Positions 1 through 9,844 of a stretch of 64,000 nucleotides of DNA are shown one piece after another. The position numbers were made by a program, and so were the translations under genes. Where the stretch lies: NCBI RefSeq assembly GCF_003202235.1, contig NZ_MASU01000016.1, forward strand, positions 1 through 64,000. Reading direction: 5' to 3'. The notes under the pieces are model-generated. The model was not told where the DNA came from. It did no database searches and was given only the letters and a program-made list of their open reading frames with translations. Numbering within the stretch: position 1 is the stretch's first letter; every line of letters begins with the position of its first letter. The stretch comes from Prauserella flavalba. Its GTDB lineage: Bacteria > Actinomycetota > Actinomycetes > Mycobacteriales > Pseudonocardiaceae.

Positions 1-864
1 CTAACCAGCATCGACGGGGACACCAGGGCCGCGCTGGCGAGCAGCGTGCGGTCGCTCGGCGCCGGTACCGAGGGCACCAAGCGGGACCTGTCCGCCGCGC
101 TGTCCGGGCTCGGTGACCTCGGCAGGCAGGGGGAGGACGCACTCGGCGCGCTGGCCGCGCAGTCCGAGGATCTGCGCCAGCTCGCCGGCAACAGCGCCAC
201 GCTGCTCGCCGCGTTGGACAGCCGCCAGGGCCAGATCGCCCAGATGGTGCAGAACGCGAACGAGCTGAGCAAGGCGACCGCGGGTGGTGCCGGGCAGATC
301 GAGGACGTCGTTCGCAAACTCCCCGACCTGATGAACACCGCGAAGCAGGCGAGCGCCGGGCTGAACCGGTTGTCCGGCTCGCTGGCGCCGGTCGCGGGAA
401 ATCTCAACGCGGCGGCGCCGGCACTGAGCGCCGCGCTCACGGAGCTGCCGGCCACCTCGGCCGATCTGCGCGGCCTGCTGCCCTCCCTCGACGGCGTGCT
501 GAACAAGTCCCCCGGCACGCTGACCAGGGTCCCGCAGTTCTCCACCGACCTGCGCCGGCTCATTCCCAACGCGCGGGTGGCGATGTCCGACGTCAACCCC
601 ATGCTGGCCTACCTGCGGCCGTACGGGCCGGAGATCGCTGGCTATTTCACGAACTGGGGCGACAGTGTCGCCAACGGCGATGCCAACGGCAAGTACTGGA
701 ACGTGTACCCGATCCTGGACGAGTACAGCGTCAAGGGACTTCCGCTCAACTACAGCTCGATCGGTCCGTTGAACAAATACAACCCGTATCCGTCGCCAGG
801 AACGCTGAACAACCCTGGCCCGGAGGATCGGCCGTACCCGCGCCTGGAAAGGGAAGGTAACTAA
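1..864 (+). CDS. MCE (mammalian cell entry) family protein, 5'-truncated
   Basis: The frame is open from base 1, so the N-terminus, including the MlaD/Mce lipid-binding domain, lies outside the window. What remains is the long helical C-terminal region of Mce proteins (repeated A/L/N-rich segments, about residues 1-190 of the visible part), followed by the typical tail with LRPYGPEIAGYF and a Pro/Tyr-rich end. Mce proteins form hexameric shuttles carrying lipids between the membrane and the outer (mycolate-like) layer, driven by a YrbE/MceG ABC transporter. The stop is 3 bp before the next gene, whose Shine-Dalgarno sequence (GGAAGG, about 853-858) lies inside this coding region. The two are therefore co-transcribed, and this is probably the last mce gene of its cluster. 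Confidence 0.85.
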   Translation, partial: LTSIDGDTRAALASSVRSLGAGTEGTKRDLSAALSGLGDLGRQGEDALGALAAQSEDLRQLAGNSATLLAALDSRQGQIAQMVQNANELSKATAGGAGQIEDVVRKLPDLMNTAKQASAGLNRLSGSLAPVAGNLNAAAPALSAALTELPATSADLRGLLPSLDGVLNKSPGTLTRVPQFSTDLRRLIPNARVAMSDVNPMLAYLRPYGPEIAGYFTNWGDSVANGDANGKYWNVYPILDEYSVKGLPLNYSSIGPLNKYNPYPSPGTLNNPGPEDRPYPRLEREGN

Positions 865-867
865 GCG

Positions 868-3198
868 GTGGCGCGGCGCGGTGTGCGGAGGCTGATCGGC
901 CTGTTGCGGCTACGGGTTCGCCCGACGCGGAAGGGCGTCACGATCGCGGTGGGCTCGGTGCTCGCGGCGGGAGCGTTACTCGGCGGCCTTGCCAGGTCCA
1001 CGATGGAGACCGGGGTCGAGTCGTTCCTGCCGTCCGGCGACGCGTCGGTCGCCAGCCTGAGCGAGCTGGCCGGATCGTTCGGCGGCGACCCGGTGGTGGT
1101 GCTGCTGGAGTCCCATGGCGAGCGGCAACTGCTCAACGAGGACAACATCGAGAAGGTCCTCCAGCTGGAAGGCAGGCTGTCCACGCTACCGGACGTGGCC
1201 GCCGTGTACGGGCCGGCGACGATCGTGAACCAGATTGCCGGCCAGGCACAGAAGTTCCTGGCGGAGCTGACCGGAAGGCGGGACGCCGACCGTGCCGCCG
1301 CGCAGGCGGCCGCGAAGCAGTCCGGGGCGAGCGACAAGGCCGCCGCGAGCGCGGGTGAAAAGGCGGTGCAGGCGTTCGACGCGCGGTACGGGCCGTTGCT
1401 GGTCCAGGGGTTGCCCGCCGGGCTGCCCACGCTGCGCAACCCGAATTTTGTCGGCACCGTGGTCTACAACGCCGACGGGCAGCCACGGCCACAGTGGCAT
1501 TTCGTGGTTCCCTCCGCCGACTCGATCGCGATCCTGGTCCGGCCGAGGGAAGGGATCGAGGCCGATGGCACCAGGAAGCTGGTGGCCGGGATACGCCAGG
1601 CGGTCGCGGATGCCGGCATCCAGACCAAGGCGACCACGGTCTCCGGGGTCCCGGCGGTCGCCTCCGGGGTGGGGGAGCAGGTGGCGAAGGAGATTCCGCT
1701 GCTCGGCGGGCTCGCCGTGATCGCGGTCGCCGCCTGTTTCCTGTGCACGCCGTGGACACGGCGTAGCCGGCGGTTGGGTCCGGTGCTCACCGCGCTGCTC
1801 GCCACCGGGTTCACCGTCGCCGTGTTCGGCTGGCTCGATCGGCCGCTGTCCCTCGGTGTGCTGGCGTTCCTCTCGGTGCTGCTGGGCATCGGCGCGTTCT
1901 ATCCGATGTATTTCGCGCAACGGGCCCGCCGGCGCACCGTGCTGGCGGTGGCCGCTGGCACCTCGGCCAGTTTCGCCGCGCTGATGCTTTCGCCGTTGCC
2001 GTTCGTGCGCGATCTCGGGCTGGCGCTGTCGGTCGGGGTGCTCTTCGCCGCGCTCACCGGGCTGGCGCTCGCGCCATGGCTCGCCGGTGCCCCGGCACCG
2101 AACGCCCCGGGACGGTCGAGCGCTCCGCTGGTCTGGCCGCCGTCGACCAGGGGTGTGCGCTTCGGGGTGAGCGCGATCGTGGTGGTGGCGGCAATCGCCG
2201 GCTGGGCGCTGTTGCCGGGTTTGCCACTGCGATCGGACTTCCGGAGTTTCGCGGACGGCCTGCCGGCGCTGGCCGATGCGGAACACGTGGAGCAGAAGAT
2301 CGGTTCCTCCGGTGAGCTCGACATCGTGATCCGCGGCGAGGACGTGCGCTCGGTCGAGGCGTTCGATTGGATGCGGCGGGCGGAGGCGACCGTGATCTCC
2401 GCGCACGGCGAGCAAATGCAGCCGGTGGTGTCGCCGGTTTCCCTGCTGCAGTTTCTCGGTCCGGCGCCGACCGGTGAGCAACTCACCTCGGCGCTGCGGC
2501 TGCTCCCGCCGTATCTGGTCGGTTCGGTGATCCGCAACGACGGCAAGGTCGCGGTGCTGAGCTTCGGCGTCGAGATCAACGATCTCGGTGCATTGCAACG
2601 GTTACGCGATGAGGTGCTGGCGAGCCTGCCGCCGGCTCCGCCCGGCTACCGCACGGAGCTCGCCGGGCTGCCGGTGGTGGCGGTGACCGCGCAGGACATG
2701 GTGTCCGCGGACCGGATCTGGGGCAATCTCGCCGGTATCGGTGCCGCGGGCATCATCCTGCTCATCGGGTTGCGCCGGCGTTCCGACGCGGTTCGCGCGG
2801 TGGCCGCGGGTGCGATGGCCACCGGCGCCGGGTTCTGTGCGTTGTGGCTCACCGGAATCCCGCTCAGCCCGGTGACGGTGGCGTTGGGGTCGCTGACCAC
2901 CGCGATCGGGTGCGAGTTCACCGTGCTGCTCGCCGAAGCGGCTAGGCGGGGCAGCAGGCGGTTGCTTCGCTCGGTGCTGCTGGCGACCGCGACCTCGGCC
3001 GTCGGCTACGCGGTCCTTGTCGCGTCGCGGCTCGCCGTGATCGGTGAATTCGGCCTCCTGCTCGCGGGTTCGGTCATCCTCGCGCTGCTCTCCGCGTCCT
3101 GCGTGGTCGCGGTGACCGTGCGGCGGGAGCACCGCAGACCGGAGGCCGCCTTCCGGCCGGAGACGTCCAAGAAGTCCACCGTGGGAGTGATGGGATGA
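868..3198 (+). CDS. MMPL/RND-family transporter (HAE3-like), mce-linked
   Basis: 776-residue integral membrane protein of the RND superfamily. There is one transmembrane helix near residues 24-44, a large extracytoplasmic loop to about 275, a bundle of helices to about 415, another helix near 430-450, a second loop to about 610, and a C-terminal helix bundle to about 755: the duplicated 1+5 RND topology. The N-terminal loop starts with the family-typical VESFLPSGD segment. MmpL-type proteins export or flip lipids and glycolipids using the proton gradient. The GTG start is 3 bp after the Mce gene and the end overlaps the next gene (ATGA at 3195-3198), so this is one operon. A role in moving the lipid handled by the Mce complex is inferred from context. 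Confidence 0.85.
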   Translation: MARRGVRRLIGLLRLRVRPTRKGVTIAVGSVLAAGALLGGLARSTMETGVESFLPSGDASVASLSELAGSFGGDPVVVLLESHGERQLLNEDNIEKVLQLEGRLSTLPDVAAVYGPATIVNQIAGQAQKFLAELTGRRDADRAAAQAAAKQSGASDKAAASAGEKAVQAFDARYGPLLVQGLPAGLPTLRNPNFVGTVVYNADGQPRPQWHFVVPSADSIAILVRPREGIEADGTRKLVAGIRQAVADAGIQTKATTVSGVPAVASGVGEQVAKEIPLLGGLAVIAVAACFLCTPWTRRSRRLGPVLTALLATGFTVAVFGWLDRPLSLGVLAFLSVLLGIGAFYPMYFAQRARRRTVLAVAAGTSASFAALMLSPLPFVRDLGLALSVGVLFAALTGLALAPWLAGAPAPNAPGRSSAPLVWPPSTRGVRFGVSAIVVVAAIAGWALLPGLPLRSDFRSFADGLPALADAEHVEQKIGSSGELDIVIRGEDVRSVEAFDWMRRAEATVISAHGEQMQPVVSPVSLLQFLGPAPTGEQLTSALRLLPPYLVGSVIRNDGKVAVLSFGVEINDLGALQRLRDEVLASLPPAPPGYRTELAGLPVVAVTAQDMVSADRIWGNLAGIGAAGIILLIGLRRRSDAVRAVAAGAMATGAGFCALWLTGIPLSPVTVALGSLTTAIGCEFTVLLAEAARRGSRRLLRSVLLATATSAVGYAVLVASRLAVIGEFGLLLAGSVILALLSASCVVAVTVRREHRRPEAAFRPETSKKSTVGVMG

Positions 3199-4478
3199 AG
3201 ACCGAGCGGAATCAGACATCGCTGCTGGACGAAGGAACCGAACCAGTCGATGAACTGTCTATAAAGGAGTCCACTGACGGCGACGAGCCCAGTGCCGGCC
3301 CAGTGGACACCGCGGACACTGCGCAGCCCGAAGACACCGGCGATGCCGAGGGGGCCGAGGGGGCCGAGGACGCTACCGCCGGGCGGTCGGGCCGGCTGCG
3401 GCGGGTGGTCACCGTGGGCGGCCGGTTGCGGGTTCCGCGAACGAAGCGGGCGAGGGCGCTGCTCGCGGTGGTGCTCGTGCTCCTGCTCGGTGGCGGCACG
3501 GCGGGTTACTTCTGGTGGAAATCGGGCGAACTGCCGGATGGCGTCGCTTTCCGCGTCGGTGACAAAATGGTCACGGTCGACGATGTGAATAAGGAAATGG
3601 ATACGCTTCGGGCGCTTTACGGCGTGCAGCGACCGACGGACGCCAATGCGCTGGATCGGTATTGGCGGGACGGCGCGAAAGCGCAAGCGGTCAGCATTGT
3701 TTTGGACGATGCCGCGCGGGCGCAAAACATTACGATCGCGGACAAGACGGCGCGTGATGTGCTTTCCCGGTATATCGCTCAGCAGATTGGCGAGGGTCCG
3801 TCCGCGCGGGACGAATTCGTTCGCGCACTCGGTAATGCCGGAACCTCGGAACAAGCCGTGCTGACCGAGATCAAACGTCAGCTCGCGCTGAACCAGTTGT
3901 TCGATCAGGTCACCGCCGGGCAAACGGTCACCGACGAGGAAGTGCGGCAGGCTTTCGACCAGCGCCGTGCGCAGCTCGGCACGCCGGAGCGCCGGCACCT
4001 GCGCAATATCGTGGTGCGCACCAAGGAGGAAGCCGATCAGGTGCTCGCCGACATCCGTGGCGGATCGACGTTCGAGGACGTGGCCGCCCGAACCAGCCTG
4101 GACTCCACGCGCACCGCGGGCGGAGACCTCGGCGAGCTGAGCAGCGACCAGCTGGACGAGAGCTACCGCGGACCGGCATTCAGCGCGCGGCCAGGCACCG
4201 TGTTCGGCCCGGTGCAGAACGAGCACGGTTGGAACGTGGGCAAGGTTGAGCAGGTGCTTCCGCCGATCCCGGCCGAGTTCGAGCAGGTCAAGGGCCGGTT
4301 GAAGGACACATTGCTGCTGGAGAAGTCGCTGCGCGTCTGGCGGGACTGGTTGGCGGAGCAGATCAAGCGGGCCGACGTGCAGTATGCCGACCGGTACCTG
4401 CCCGCCGACCCGGACGCCCCGCCCGGCGACGACTCCATCCCCGGCAACGCTCCGGCGCCTGCCGGGCCGCCGCGATGA
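3195..4478 (+). CDS. membrane-anchored parvulin-type peptidyl-prolyl isomerase (SurA/PpiC-like)
   Basis: 427 residues. The acidic, disordered N-terminus (about 1-65) is cytoplasmic, a single transmembrane helix lies at about 87-107, and the rest is extracytoplasmic. It has a SurA-N-like helical chaperone region (about 115-255) and a parvulin domain at about 264-353, recognisable from the RRHLRNIVVRT opening, the GGDLG turn and the GPVQNEHGW strand. The C-terminal tail is Pro/Asp-rich. Parvulins isomerise X-Pro bonds and assist folding of exported proteins. Its ATG overlaps the stop of the MMPL gene and its own stop overlaps the next gene, so it probably assists folding of the surface transport machinery encoded with it (inference). 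Local use of A/T-ending codons around 3560-3780 is higher than in the neighbours. Confidence 0.85.
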   Translation: MKTERNQTSLLDEGTEPVDELSIKESTDGDEPSAGPVDTADTAQPEDTGDAEGAEGAEDATAGRSGRLRRVVTVGGRLRVPRTKRARALLAVVLVLLLGGGTAGYFWWKSGELPDGVAFRVGDKMVTVDDVNKEMDTLRALYGVQRPTDANALDRYWRDGAKAQAVSIVLDDAARAQNITIADKTARDVLSRYIAQQIGEGPSARDEFVRALGNAGTSEQAVLTEIKRQLALNQLFDQVTAGQTVTDEEVRQAFDQRRAQLGTPERRHLRNIVVRTKEEADQVLADIRGGSTFEDVAARTSLDSTRTAGGDLGELSSDQLDESYRGPAFSARPGTVFGPVQNEHGWNVGKVEQVLPPIPAEFEQVKGRLKDTLLLEKSLRVWRDWLAEQIKRADVQYADRYLPADPDAPPGDDSIPGNAPAPAGPPR

Positions 4479-4696
4479 CCATCGCGAGCGGCGTGGCGCT
4501 GCTGACCATGGCCGGTGCGCTCGTCCTGCTCGGCAGGTGGGGCCGCCGCAACGCGAACCGGGTGCCGCCGTGGTTGTCGTCGAGGGAACGCGAACGGCGA
4601 TCGCGGACCATGCGCCGTGGTGCAAGGGCCTGCTACGTGGTCGCCGCGGTGCTCACGGTGGCCGGGCTCGGCACGCTGATTCCGGTCGGCTACTGA
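4475..4696 (+). CDS. small two-helix membrane protein, unknown function
   Basis: 73 residues. The ATG overlaps the stop of the parvulin gene (ATGA, 4475-4478), so translation is coupled. Two hydrophobic helices (about residues 4-22 and 52-70) flank a basic, Arg-rich loop, which suggests a hairpin with its loop in the cytoplasm. I recognise no family. It is the last gene of the mce-linked operon; an accessory role in the membrane complex is possible but only inferred from position. Confidence 0.65.
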   Translation: MTIASGVALLTMAGALVLLGRWGRRNANRVPPWLSSRERERRSRTMRRGARACYVVAAVLTVAGLGTLIPVGY

Positions 4697-5035
4697 GCTC
4701 GAAGCGACTGCCGCGGAACCTGGTCGCGGCATGCGAGGCGACCCGCGCGCTCGGCCGATGCGGACGCGCGCACAATCGCGACAAGCGCCGAAACGGCGCC
4801 GGGCTCACGCATTGTCACACATTGTCCGGCCGCCGGGAAGACGATGCTTCTTAAACACAGTTCTGCCGTTTTTGAACACAGTTCTGCGCAACGAACATGC
4901 GTGAACGTGTGTGACGGGACAGGCTGGGCAATTGTGATCCAGCGCACCATTGGCTATATTCGATCAACAGCCGGTCCACGCTCCGCCGGATAGCGGCGAC
5001 CGAGATTGTTGGTGGACAAGACTGGGAGCACGGCA
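4697..5035 (+). promoter_or_regulatory. regulatory gap with a 21-bp-spaced direct repeat (candidate activator/repressor site)
   Basis: This 339-bp gap separates the mce-linked operon from the giant sensor kinase. It holds two exact 13-bp direct repeats, AACACAGTTCTGC, at 4854-4866 and 4875-4887. Their 21-bp period puts them on the same helix face. Upstream there are two ATTGTC copies (about 4811-4826) and downstream a stretch rich in GTG/CAC steps (4900-4915). Same-face repeats upstream of a two-component operon are what a LuxR-type response regulator or a dimeric activator would bind, and the cognate regulator at 9841 is the obvious candidate. No clear -35/-10 pair could be assigned. The binding protein is inference. 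Confidence 0.5.
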
Positions 5036-8000
5036 ATGACGCCAGATCCTGTGCGGATCGACGACGGAATCGAAGTCGTTCGGGCCCTGCGTACCACGCG
5101 GGGAATAAGCACGGCGCTCGGTGTCTCGGGAAACGCGCGGGATCGTATCGTGGTCCGGCGGCTCGACCTCTCGGTGACCTGGCCGTGGAGCTGGGACTGG
5201 CTCGCCCAGGAGCTCGACGTCATGTGGAGTTCCGGGCTGCCGCACCTGGTGCCGACCAGGATCGCGAGCACCAGCCCCGAGCAGGTCATCCTCACCCGGC
5301 CGTTCGTGGCAGGCAGGGACATCAGGGAATGGGCCGCGCAGGACCCGCGCCCGTCGATCGATGCCCATCTGCAGCTGATGTGCGAGCTGTTCTTCACGCT
5401 CGCGCAGTTGCACGGCATGGGGATCGCGCACGGCGGGCTGAAACCGGCGAACATCATACTGACCGAGGAAACCGGCCAGCTCGTCCTGCTCGACGCGAGC
5501 GTCACCCGCACCCAGCTGGCCGCGACCACACACCCCGTCGACTCCGCCGACGGCAGGTACCTGCCGCCCGAGCACGGTGGGGATACGCGCAGAACGGTCG
5601 GTTTCGCCGCGGACATCTACGCCTGCGGCCGGGTCCTCCTCGAATCCGCAGCCGAGCGGAACCGCACCGCAAGCGCGTTGCGCGCGCAGGCCACCGAACG
5701 CAACATCAGCCAGGAGGGGCTGGCTCACCTGCTGGCCGTGGTTGGCGTACCGCCGGCGCTGCGGCCGATCTTCCTGAAGCTGCTCAACCCCTCGCCGGAG
5801 CAGCGCTATGCCAGCGCCGAGGACGCGCTGGCCGGGGTGGAGGCGGTGCTAGCGACCAGCATCGGCGAGACCCGCTACGTGCCGGCCGCCACGACGCGTA
5901 GCGGCGGCACGTTCGCCTACGTCGAGCCGCCGCTCGTCGGCAGGCGTGCGGAGCTCGACAAACTCACCTCCTACGTGAAGGGCGCCGCCCGTTCCGCCGG
6001 GGCGGTGGTGTGCCTGAGCGGCGAGTCCGGGGTCGGTAAGAGCCGCCTGCTCGATGCGGTCGCCGGGCATGCCGACGGCGCGGGCGTGACCGTCCTGCGT
6101 GGCGGTGCGTTCGACTACGCGGCGCAACGCCCGCTCGGGCTGTTCGCGGAACCCTTGCGGGACATCATGGCCTACCTACGGAGCCACCCGGCCGAGGCCG
6201 CGCAGGTTGCCCGCGAGATGGGTGAGCTGCTGCCACCGGTGATCGAACTGGTGCCGGGGCTCTCCGGCCTGTTCGCCGATCTGCCGGTGGCCGGGCTGGC
6301 CGGCGAGGCATTGGTTGACGGCTCGGCCTCGGCCGTCGCGACCGCCGTCGCCCGCCTCTTCCAAGCGGTGTTCACCAAGGCGCGGCCCGGGGTGCTCATC
6401 GTGGACGACTGCCAGTGGGCCGACGACCTCAGCTGGCAGGTGCTCGCCAAACTGGCGTCGGCGATCTCGCGCGGGACGGAGCCGGCAGCGCATTTCTCCC
6501 TGATCTGTTCCTGCCGGCCGGAAGCCGTCGCGCAGGTGAAGACCTGGGGCCACGCCAGCGCCGACTTCCTCGAACTGCAACCACTGTCCTCTTCGGACAC
6601 CGAGGAGCTGGTCCGATCGGTGGGTGACCGGCTCCCCGAGGAGATCATCCCGTACGTGATCAGCTACTCCGGGGGTAATCCGCTGGAGACGCTGTCGGTC
6701 TTCCGCGCGCTCATCGATTCGTCCGCGCTGGTCCGCGACGGGGATCGCTGGGTGGTCGACGAGAACGAGATGCGTTCCCTTCCGCTGCTCTCCCAGCCCC
6801 GCCCGCTTCCTCCCGTCGGCGGGCGCGAGCGCGCGCGAGCCGATGTCTTCGTCTCCACCCGGCTCGATCGGTTACCGGACAATACCAAGCAGGCGGTGCG
6901 GCAGGGTTCCGTTCTGGGCCGCCAGTTCTCGTCCTCGTTGCTGTGCGAAGCCCTCGGTGTCGGGACGAGAAAAGCGCATCTTCTGCTCCGGGAGGCGATG
7001 GATCGCGGGATTCTCCGGCGGGTTCCCGATCACGGCGAGGGCAGCTTCGTGTTCACCCATGACCGGCTTCGGGACGCGGTGCTGCGGTCGTTGACAGACG
7101 ACTGCCGGCGGGACCTGCATCGCCGGGCCGCGCAGGCGCTCGAACGGTCGGCCGAGGCGCAGAGCGACTACGAGATCGCGTATCACTTCGATCGGGCCGG
7201 ACAGCTCGATCTGGCCATGCCGTATGCGGTGCGTGCCGGCGAAGCGGGCCTGCGGCAGCACGCGCTCGACGTCGCGGAGAGCAATTTCAAGATTGCCGAG
7301 GCAGGGCTCCAACTCCGGGAGACGGTCAGCGAGCTGGACAAGTTCCGGGTGTACAGCGGCCTCGGCGCGGTCCACATGCTGCTGGGTAATTACGACCTCG
7401 CGGCCAAGGAACTGTCGCTCGCCTACGACGCGGCGAGCTCACTGGACGGTCTCGAATCGGCCAGGGTGGCGACCCTGCTCGGGGAACTGGCGTTCAAGAC
7501 CGGCCGGCTTGAGGACGCCGCCGACTGGATGAAACAGGGCATGCGGCATCTCGGGTTGGGGATACCGGAACGCGCCTGGGTGGTGGCGGCGTCCTGCATC
7601 GGCGAGCTGTTCCTGCTGGCCATCGGGCTGTGCACGCGGCGACTCCGACGGCGCAGGACGAGGGCGGGTGGCGAGCGGGCCCGGCTCGCGGCGCGCATCT
7701 ACAACCGGCTGGTGTACGAGTGGTGGTTCGCGCGATCACCGACCTGGGTGATCTGGGCGATGCTGCGCACCCTGCGAACCTCCAGGGCCAGCGGGAGCAT
7801 GCGGGAACAGTCGCAGGCCTATTCCACCGCGGCGGTGTGCATCGCCGGCATCACGCCGGTGCTCGCGACGGTTGCGCTCCGGCTGGCGGTGCGTTCGCTT
7901 CGGCTTCGCCAGGCGGAGGATGAGGACTGGGGAATCGCGCAGTCGCAGCACTTTCGGGGCTTCGTGCTGCACGCGGCCGACCGGTACGACGAAGCGATCG

Positions 8001-9844
8001 AGGCGTTCGACACCGCGATCACCGCATTCGACGTTGTCGGTGACCGCTGGGAGCAGATCGCCGCGCGGTGGCAGAAGGCGTTGTGCCGTTACCGGCAGGG
8101 AAGGCTGCACGAAGCCGGGGTGATCGCGCGCGAAACCTACTGGGAGGGAAAGCGGATCGGCGACCGCATCGGCGCCGGCACCGCGCTCGCGATCTGGACC
8201 CGCTGCCTGCCGAGCGACGTCAGCGCGGACACGATCGCCCGTGAACTGAGGCAGACCAATTCGGACGATCACCACACCACCGCGATGCTGCAGGCGGCAC
8301 GGGGCTGGCGGCTTTTCTATTCGGAACAGTACGAGCATGCGGTGGAGGCGTTCCGCAACGCCAGCGAGTCCCTCCGCGAGGGGGGCGTCAGGAACCTGTT
8401 CCTCGCGCCCATTGTGACCTCACACCTGCAGGTACTGCGACTGTGGCACGACAAGGCGCCGGCATGGTGGGCAGGGGAGCGGCGGAGCAGGGCCAAGCTC
8501 GCCCGCCGCCAGCTCGCCCGTGCCATGCGCTCGGCGCTCATCTACCGCGCCGAGCGGCCAGGGGTGCTGCGGGAATGGGCGGTGATGTCATTCGCGCAGG
8601 GGCACAAGTGGCGCGGAAGGTGGATCCTGCGCGCTGCGGTGCGCAGCGCGGCCCGAGCGCGGGCGGACGGTGAGCTCGCCGCCTGCTCCCTGGTGGCTGA
8701 GCTGGCCTGGGTGGAATCGCGGCGGGGCGCGCTCGCCCGGTTGCGTCCCGCATCGGAAATGTGCCGGCCGCTTGGCGTGCGGGTGGATCGCGGAATCGTC
8801 GAGGCGGTGTCCTCGCGGGTCATGCCGACGGTCGGCGATTCCTCGCGGCACCAGGCGCTGGTCAACGCCGTCGGCAGCATCGTCGCTTCGGACGACGTCG
8901 ACGAGGTGCTGGAGAAGCTCCGGGAGGCGACCGCCGCCACGACCACCGCGCGCCGGGTGGAGATCGCCAGGGTGCCGGAGAACGCCGACGGACGGGAGTC
9001 GCCGCGGTCCGCCACGGAGGAACCGGCGCCGGTCTGCGAGGTCCGGGAGATGAAGCGGACCGAACGCATCGCCAAGCGGGTGATGACCGACGGTGTGGAA
9101 GCCAGATCGGTGGTAGCGGCGTTTCCCCTTGGCGAGGGTGATCAGCACGAGCCGACCGTCGAGGTGCTGGCCGCCCTCGCGGGGGCGGTCATCGAACGGG
9201 AAGGACTACGCCGTGAGTCCATGGAACGGATCGTCGAAGTGCAGGAGGCGGAGCGCGACCGGATCGCGCGGGACCTGCACGACGAGTTCGGGCACCTGTT
9301 CGCCGGCATCATGGACGGGCTCGGCAAGCTGGAGAAAGTCGGCGACGACACCACCCGCAGCCTGACCGTGGACGTCAAGAGCATTGTCCGGCAAGGGATT
9401 CAATCGGTTCGCACGGTGGCGTGGTCGCTGCGGCCGTCCGGGTTGGACGACCTCGGCCTGGCCGGCTGTATCGAGCAGTTCGTCGAGGACTGCCGCCGGA
9501 TCTTCCCGATCCGGTTCGAACTGAGCGTGGCCGGGCAGGAGGGGCGGATCCCGCCGTCGGTGGAAACCGCGCTCTTTCGCATCGTTCAGGAAGCGCTGAC
9601 CAATGTCGGCCGGCACAGTCGCGCCACCGAGGCGAGCGTTGTGCTCGTGTCCTCCGGTGACACCGTGCGGGTTGTCGTCGAGGACGACGGAATTGGATTC
9701 GATGTCGATCGGAACAGGCAGGGCAGGTCGCTCGGGCTGACCGGTATGCGGGAGCGGGCGCGGCTGGCCGGTGGCCGGTTGACCGTCGACTCCCAGCCTG
9801 GTCAGGGAACGACCGTGATGGTGGAGGTGCCGACCAGACGATGA
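5036..9844 (+). CDS. giant sensor: degenerate Ser/Thr kinase - AAA ATPase - TPR-like - NarL-type histidine kinase
   Basis: 1602 residues from ATG 5036, which has GGGAG seven bases upstream; a TTG at 5006 would add ten residues. Order: protein-kinase fold (about 30-270); AAA/STAND ATPase with Walker A GESGVGKS (329-336) and Walker B LIVDD near 457; a long helical TPR-like region (about 700-1250); a linker (about 1290-1390); then a HisKA_3 dimerisation domain with RDLHDEFGH (phospho-accepting His about 1415) and a HATPase_c domain (N-box QEALTN near 1523, then DDGIGFD and GLTGMRERA). The kinase part lacks catalytic residues: HRD is HGG (132-134) and DFG is DAS (153-155), so it is probably a pseudokinase. 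No membrane helix was evident, so it is probably a cytoplasmic sensor that phosphorylates the overlapping response regulator. Confidence 0.88.
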   Translation: MTPDPVRIDDGIEVVRALRTTRGISTALGVSGNARDRIVVRRLDLSVTWPWSWDWLAQELDVMWSSGLPHLVPTRIASTSPEQVILTRPFVAGRDIREWAAQDPRPSIDAHLQLMCELFFTLAQLHGMGIAHGGLKPANIILTEETGQLVLLDASVTRTQLAATTHPVDSADGRYLPPEHGGDTRRTVGFAADIYACGRVLLESAAERNRTASALRAQATERNISQEGLAHLLAVVGVPPALRPIFLKLLNPSPEQRYASAEDALAGVEAVLATSIGETRYVPAATTRSGGTFAYVEPPLVGRRAELDKLTSYVKGAARSAGAVVCLSGESGVGKSRLLDAVAGHADGAGVTVLRGGAFDYAAQRPLGLFAEPLRDIMAYLRSHPAEAAQVAREMGELLPPVIELVPGLSGLFADLPVAGLAGEALVDGSASAVATAVARLFQAVFTKARPGVLIVDDCQWADDLSWQVLAKLASAISRGTEPAAHFSLICSCRPEAVAQVKTWGHASADFLELQPLSSSDTEELVRSVGDRLPEEIIPYVISYSGGNPLETLSVFRALIDSSALVRDGDRWVVDENEMRSLPLLSQPRPLPPVGGRERARADVFVSTRLDRLPDNTKQAVRQGSVLGRQFSSSLLCEALGVGTRKAHLLLREAMDRGILRRVPDHGEGSFVFTHDRLRDAVLRSLTDDCRRDLHRRAAQALERSAEAQSDYEIAYHFDRAGQLDLAMPYAVRAGEAGLRQHALDVAESNFKIAEAGLQLRETVSELDKFRVYSGLGAVHMLLGNYDLAAKELSLAYDAASSLDGLESARVATLLGELAFKTGRLEDAADWMKQGMRHLGLGIPERAWVVAASCIGELFLLAIGLCTRRLRRRRTRAGGERARLAARIYNRLVYEWWFARSPTWVIWAMLRTLRTSRASGSMREQSQAYSTAAVCIAGITPVLATVALRLAVRSLRLRQAEDEDWGIAQSQHFRGFVLHAADRYDEAIEAFDTAITAFDVVGDRWEQIAARWQKALCRYRQGRLHEAGVIARETYWEGKRIGDRIGAGTALAIWTRCLPSDVSADTIARELRQTNSDDHHTTAMLQAARGWRLFYSEQYEHAVEAFRNASESLREGGVRNLFLAPIVTSHLQVLRLWHDKAPAWWAGERRSRAKLARRQLARAMRSALIYRAERPGVLREWAVMSFAQGHKWRGRWILRAAVRSAARARADGELAACSLVAELAWVESRRGALARLRPASEMCRPLGVRVDRGIVEAVSSRVMPTVGDSSRHQALVNAVGSIVASDDVDEVLEKLREATAATTTARRVEIARVPENADGRESPRSATEEPAPVCEVREMKRTERIAKRVMTDGVEARSVVAAFPLGEGDQHEPTVEVLAALAGAVIEREGLRRESMERIVEVQEAERDRIARDLHDEFGHLFAGIMDGLGKLEKVGDDTTRSLTVDVKSIVRQGIQSVRTVAWSLRPSGLDDLGLAGCIEQFVEDCRRIFPIRFELSVAGQEGRIPPSVETALFRIVQEALTNVGRHSRATEASVVLVSSGDTVRVVVEDDGIGFDVDRNRQGRSLGLTGMRERARLAGGRLTVDSQPGQGTTVMVEVPTRR

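Noticed and set aside
1133-2598. Long open frames antisense to the MMPL gene (and similar frames opposite other genes)
   Set aside because: They are low-complexity Arg/Pro/Ala translations caused by GC-rich third positions, without ribosome sites or recognisable domains.
5006-5035. TTG 5006 as start of the giant kinase
   Set aside because: ATG 5036 has GGGAG at the correct distance; the TTG has no ribosome site.
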